Source of the DNA: Warburgia ugandensis
Lineage: Eukaryota; Streptophyta; Magnoliopsida; Canellales; Canellaceae
Direction: 5' to 3'
Assembly (NCBI GenBank): GCA_035236585.1
Contig: CP141130.1
Location: 78,873,944 to 78,937,943, forward strand
DNA length: 64,000 nucleotides
Positions 58,901-64,000 of the stretch are shown one piece after another. Under the pieces are notes generated by a model. That model had not been told where the DNA came from. It worked only from the letters and a program-made list of their open reading frames with translations, and ran no database searches. Every line of letters begins with the position of its first letter. The stretch's first letter is position 1. The translations under genes and the position numbers were made by a program.

Positions 58901-60829
58901 ACTTTCAAAAGCGTACAACAAGAATAAACTAGGTGCTTGGTAGCTTTATACTGATAGATGTAGAATTAAAGAACGTTACACTGAGATTGCAAACTGAGAA
59001 GTTCTGGATGGATCGAGCAGTTGTTGGTACAAAGACCACGAGTGTAGAATCCTCCCAATGCACACACCCTTTCTAGAACAGAGGATGGGGTGTAAGAAAA
59101 ATAGCAAGCGAACCAAGACGTGAAATGAAAGTCAACGAGATGTTGATGTTGTAATCTAACGCGGCATAAATTGGCGAACAAAAATGCAAAGTGGAAGAGG
59201 AAGACAGCTGGGAATCATTAAAAAATGGTTAAAGAAGTCAAAATTTCGGTGAAAAATACGAAGACCAACGTAGCAAGATAAGTGGGACTGTCTATCACTC
59301 TATCCAAGGTCCCTGGCGTGTATGTATATAGAGAGAGATGCGAGAAAAGCAACGGGGCCTCCTTTAATAATTCATCCTCTATTTTCGACCCAACTCTCCT
59401 TTGGAATCCATTGAAAAATCTGCTCTTTGTAGCTAATCTCTTGAAGAATTTATTTTAACCTTGAAAAGGCTTAAGTAACCCACTAATGAGTTGTATTTGG
59501 TTTTAGCAGGGAAACTTCCCATTTACAAAGGGGAGCAAGGGGAGCTTTGATGCAATGATTGAGTTGTCATTACATGATCTAGTAATCACGAGTTCAAGAC
59601 ATGGAAACAATTTTTTATATAAATGCAAGGTAAGACTGCATAATGTAAATCCTTTACAGTCCACCTATTCTTTGGACCTCATATATACAGGAGCTTCGTG
59701 TATAAAGCTACTCTTTTAATGGATTTTTAAACTAGTGTTGTTTTATCTGGAAATCGTAGAATAATCATCCCGTGACTTTAAAGTTACAAATTCAAAGCAT
59801 AAAAATAGCATCTTACAAAATGTATAGTAATACTACATACAATGAACTCTCCTGTTCCGCCGTATAGGAACTGTCCTTTTTGTTGCTTCATGGGGAGAGA
59901 GAGAGTTACAAGCAGTCGTAATCCAGCATAGAATTTCCCATCGGCACAAGTAGCTTTCCATGTCATCAAAATAGACCTCAAAGGCAGGCACGCAAGACAA
60001 ACATGCATGATGGCAAAATCTAACAACAAAAAGTAATGCTGTTAGCAAAATGGATGACATTGACTTGTTAGTGTCCATTAGGGAGCACTTCGATTAAAAC
60101 GAAAAATGTTTTTCACAGCAAATTGATCCATCATGTGTGATAAACTAATAGAGGTTCTCTTCGTGCAAAAGTAGGAAGATCATAATCTTACCATCTGCAG
60201 CTCGTACCCATAATAGCATTCTTCATGAAACTTAAATAAATAAATAAATAATGCAGAGCATATTGGACCTCGGAGCATGCATCACGCTTGCCTCTATGGG
60301 AGGCATGCCTCAGCGAATCATTTCTCATATAGTTATAACTAATACGTGCCGAGCGAAATATAGAATGTAAAAATAGATGACTCCTGCCTCTTTCATGTCC
60401 TTTCATTCTCTAATTATATGTCTATCTGTTTCCTCTCTTTTTTGTGATGCATAATCACCTAAATAAATTGGAAATCGAACTAGCAATAAGTTTAAGTTTA
60501 GTGGCCCAGTGGTTTGCAGAAAACAGGCACCTCTATGTGGATGAATAAATCTAGGAGAGTGTGTTTGTTGCTTCTTTTTAATTCTTCGCGTGTAGAAAAA
60601 ACAGAAAGCTGAAAATGAACAACACGACGATAATTCTACCACTGTGCCAAGACTCCCTTCATTATAATACCAGCAATACCGTGATGTTTTGTGGAGAAGA
60701 ACTGATAATAACTAGTAAAAGGCAAGCTGCGTTGGCCTACGCGAACAGGAACCAATAAACATAAGATGCAAAATATAAATGAATGCGATAATTTGTACAA
60801 AAACACCGTTTTGCTGAAGACATTGTTAC
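58901..60829. other. Host DNA without a recognised gene
   Basis: Short frames only. The minus frames at 59784-60078 lie after an acceptor-like TTTTGTTGTTAG (about 60014-60025) and could be a decayed exon, but I do not recognise the protein and the two overlapping frames cannot be told apart. Confidence 0.35.
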
Positions 60830-60903
60830 TTGCCGATTTCTCCATGTGCTGCGTATTCCCCAGACATGTGTTTGATCTCATCTTGTACACGTCGAGCTTC
60901 AAA
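60830..60903 (-). CDS. Possible internal exon of an unrecognised gene
   Basis: On the minus strand a TTGGTATCAG acceptor is followed by 74 bases reading FEARRVQDEIKHMSGEY then AAHGEIG, and then GTAAC as donor. The stretch is polar, with the charge pattern of a helical protein, and is bounded as an exon would be, unlike the surrounding AT-rich DNA. I do not recognise the family, no neighbouring exon could be linked to it, and it may be part of a gene that is dead or merely chance. Confidence 0.3.
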
Positions 60904-62837
60904 CTGATACCAAGAAATCTTTAAGTTAGTATCTCTCTAAAAAAAGCTACTTTTTACAAAAATTGAAATTGAAAAATACAATTTTCAGGCTAAAAAATGA
61001 ATCACTTATATATGTTTTAACCTGCTCCTATGTTGCATAATATTAGCACATTTTTGTGGACAACATTTTTTGTATGTATTCCTTTTCTTAGTGATCCTGT
61101 GGTTGTTCCTGCTACATTATTATAATTTTTTGAATAGCTTTTATGATCTCATTGACCAATCGTAGAAGCTCTGTTTGGATTGATCAACCAAATGAAGAGT
61201 TCAAGTTCTTAGAGGCAATTTTTTAGAGGCTTACATGGTACAAGATCAAGGCCATACATGTGGCCCTTTGATGTAAATGAAAGGTGCCAATCTCACACGT
61301 GTGTTGTGTACAACCCAAGGCATCTTTTAAGAAAGTACAATTAATTAGATAAATGGTTGAGACCATAGTTTAAAAACGAGGTGATCCGACTCTAGGATCA
61401 ACCGATTTGGATAGGATCGATAGGAAACCTGGTCAGATTGCCCGAAAAACTTGGATGAGATCATCATCATTTTGACTCGGTGGATTGGGCAAGTTGGATT
61501 GGAGAACTTGGCCAAATTTTTGGAAAGATCACCGAGTTGCTCGTGACTCAGTAAGTTTTAAAATTTTACCCGATGAATGATGGTGAACGAGAGGACTTTG
61601 CACGTGATTTTTCTCTTTGTTAATCAATGACAATCTCTCTGATTGATCATTATAGATAGAATATGTTGAGAACAAGAAGACTCGCATCTTAAATTTTATA
61701 TTTTCATTCGAAAAGTTATCGAACAAAGAGTTTTAAGTCTACAACTCGTTTCTTTTCGTCTGCAAAGTAACAGTATTTTGCTTATATTTTAAACTTGAAG
61801 TTTTCGTTAACTCATTATATTTTTTTATTGATCTAAATCATTGATTATATTCTAATAGGTTTTAGAAAGAGTTTATATCAGTTTTTAATAAGAAATTGAG
61901 GTTTAAATTGTTGAATTTCATTGAAGAAACTTAAGGGGTACTATTGCACAAGTTATTAAACATAGTATGTTTACGATTGAATACCTCACTATTGGTTATT
62001 TTTTATTGAAGTATAACCGTACCATTAGATTTCTTGTTTTTTAATTATGTTAAATACCAATTTTTACTGGAAAAGTCATTGAACTTAGTGGCCAAAATCA
62101 GAAACTTAATCATTGGTTATTATTCAAAGTATGAAACTTGAATTCAAATTAGAGAAGGGTAATATTAGAATTTAAAAATAATAATAATAACAAGGAAGGA
62201 AGATGGAAAACTAACATAATGGCAATCTTGTAAAGCTCATGAAAACTTAATGCCATATTTACCAAACTCAAAAAATTGGACTTTTTTGGCAAAATGCCAA
62301 AATGTAATGGCATTTTTGCAAAAAACCCAAAAATATACCCATTGTTTCTTCTTTGGTTCTTCCTCACCGGCATATTGCTGCCAAAAACATCTTTATTCCT
62401 CTTCATAATTCTAGAAAGATGAAAGTTAATAGTAATTCACAATTTCAAAATTTTCTAGTGTATGTTTCTTTATATTTGTTAGTGTTAGTTTAATTTTGTT
62501 TGATTGATTCATATATGCATAATTCTTATTTGAAGTGAGAAATCCAAATATTTGTTTTGTAGGTTTATCATTGATATTAGTTAAATAATTTTTTTATATT
62601 TTTAAAGATTTTTTATATTTTGTACTAGATCACTAATAGGATCGCTTGACTCAGTGGAATCTAGGATCTGTAGCTATCCGAGTTTTCTAAGTTTTTAAAT
62701 TTTTAAACATTAGTTTAGACCATCCAAACGTATGCCATCTGATGCAAAATGTATGGCACTTTTATCATTTAAATGTAGGTGAATTTGTCATTTTCTTTAG
62801 TGGCTCTATTGAGGTCAAGCACCTAACTCTTAAAGCG
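60904..62837. other. Host DNA; includes an unclassified repeat-like stretch
   Basis: No gene recognised. Around 61360-61560 the words 'ccgactctaggatc', 'ggataggatcgatagg' and 'caccgagttgctcg' resemble a degenerate interspersed repeat that also shows near 62640-62720 and 2940-3010, bordered by 'accatagtttaaaaac' and 'aaacattagtttagacca'. This could be a MITE-like element about 1.35 kb long or two separate remnants. Confidence 0.3.
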
Positions 62838-64000
62838 TGACACCCTGGGTTTTACAAACACAAATAAATACATAATAGCAGTAATAATAATAGTAAAATA
62901 GTTAGATTCCTGAATAAAATAGTTTACTTTCTATTTACTAAAATATCCTTTGCTAAAGCTTCATCTTTTAAAACCCTGGGGCCAGATGACCCATGAGAAT
63001 GTAATGGAATAAGATATAGTAAGCCATTTAAATTGCGAGATAGGTGAAACCAAAGCTAAAAAATTCATCAATATAAACAACAACAATAATAATGTCAAGA
63101 AAACAAAAGTAACATGCCCAAGGTTTGTCAATCATAACACTACACCGAGTATAAAATGATATGTCCACCAAATCAAGTGTCAAGGAGAGAGTTAAATACA
63201 TATAGCCCATGTTCAAATCCAAAATGGAATCTGGTCGGCTATGTATATCAAAATGTTAAACCCTAGAAAAGCTGATGGTCACTAACACCTTCATTGGTCC
63301 TCCACCAGTTTGCCTTTTCTGGTGTCTTGCTCTGTATTTGAGGCGTTGCAAATACAGCAATGCCTCAACAAGATATTGCTTATATAGGTTTATAGACATT
63401 TGAGACAAACTCAAATAATTGCATATGATAAATAAATCAAACAATAACATCTTCAGAGTATAAAAAGATCAACTAGTGAGATTAAAGATCTCATTAGTGG
63501 CATTACCATTTAAATCATGTCTAATATGGCTAACTCTATCATCTGAACCCATAGTCCCAATGGAAACTCCACTACTAAATTAGCCTTGTTGAACCAGCTA
63601 TTAATCACTAACTCCTTTGTTTAGCCAAATCATTGCGGTTGGTGAGAGAATGGATTTTAGCATGTCATTTGATTGAAAGATGCGAAAAAGTCATGAATCT
63701 AACTAGAACTAGAACTATACGAGGCAACTGATTTGTAAGCTATGTGCTTGGTTCATGGAGAACTGCCTTCGATTCCTCAAACTAACTTGGGTCAGTTTGT
63801 TGTCCCAATTGGCCCTGACTACGACCATCTTCAACACCTTCTCCATCTTTATAGGTGAGGGGGTTCAATTGCATCATATCTAGTTCTTGGTAATGCCAAT
63901 TGTCCTTTGGGGTCTCATACGCCGGCTCCAAGAGCTTCCTAGGCATATTCATTTATGGTGTTTCATCATCTCTACTGCAAATAGAATGAAAGGAGCATTT
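62838..64000 (-). mobile_element. Partial LTR of a Tekay-like fossil, cut by the right window edge
   Basis: TGACACCCTGGGTTTTACAAAC begins a stretch with LTR landmarks of the D/E type: an AT-rich TAA microsatellite run, then the stem-loop (63339-63367) followed by 'caacaagatattgctt', about 500 bp from the end as in D, E, F and A. The element lies on the minus strand. Solo LTR or 3' LTR of a larger element cannot be decided. Confidence 0.7.
63339..63367 (-). other. Conserved LTR stem-loop (right-edge copy)
   Basis: TGAGGCGTTGC and GCAATGCCTCA with a 7-base loop on the plus strand; one stem position is a G-T pair on that strand. Confidence 0.65.

Noticed and set aside
1-64000. tRNA, rRNA or small nuclear RNA genes
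   Set aside because: I saw no cloverleaf with conserved A and B boxes and no rRNA segments; the tRNA-like words found are primer-binding sites of retroelements.

Overview
The window is nuclear DNA from a flowering plant, with no sign of prokaryotic or organellar content. It is AT-rich and made mostly of Ty3/gypsy chromovirus remains (Tekay/Del type, with LTRs of about 1.8-4.5 kb). Short islands of ordinary plant DNA lie between them. One island carries recognisable exons of CCT1 (TCP-1 alpha, a subunit of the cytosolic chaperonin CCT/TRiC). Species cannot be told from the sequence alone.

Layout. 1-2163: right-hand part of an LTR cut by the window edge. 2164-8860: host DNA with the 3' end of an RTE-type LINE, a decayed F-box/LRR-like fragment (about 6510-6996) and a GATATC-rich repeat. 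8861-9052: the last CCT1 exon, an intron and the end of the exon before it, minus strand. 9053-39748: element A (minus), inserted inside that CCT1 exon. Within A, between two copies of gtgac, lie a TRIM element (12709-13303), element E (plus, 13311-32371) and a second TRIM in the opposite direction (32372-32729). E itself contains element D (minus, 15057-24006) in its 5' LTR and a TRIM piece in its coding region. 39749-40427: the rest of the CCT1 exons. 40428-42486: host DNA. 42492-57317: element F (minus), whose 3' LTR carries a 4.46-kb solo LTR, G (plus, 42498-46959), six bases from its end. 57323-62837: host DNA with four diverged copies of a roughly 205-bp repeat next to a leader-like stretch with a splice donor. 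62838-64000: another LTR cut by the window edge.

History read from nesting and target-site duplications (TSDs): CCT1 fragment, then A (TSD cttcg/ctttg), then the TRIM/E block (gtgac), then D into E (ggcta/ggctg). Independently, F (agttc/agttt) and then G (gtaac). LTR pairs differ by a few per cent, mostly transitions, so the large elements are fossils of perhaps a few million years (inference). All four large elements are broken.

The observations I rate highest are a stem-loop kept in all the LTR subfamilies whose relevant region is visible, with paired substitutions in the stem; a tandem duplication in E's 3' LTR that carries the first 41 bp of D, or an inverted copy of the LTR's own end; the inverted TRIM pair sharing one TSD; and the CCT1 exon split by about 31 kb. 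I did not find a new enzyme system or defence system.
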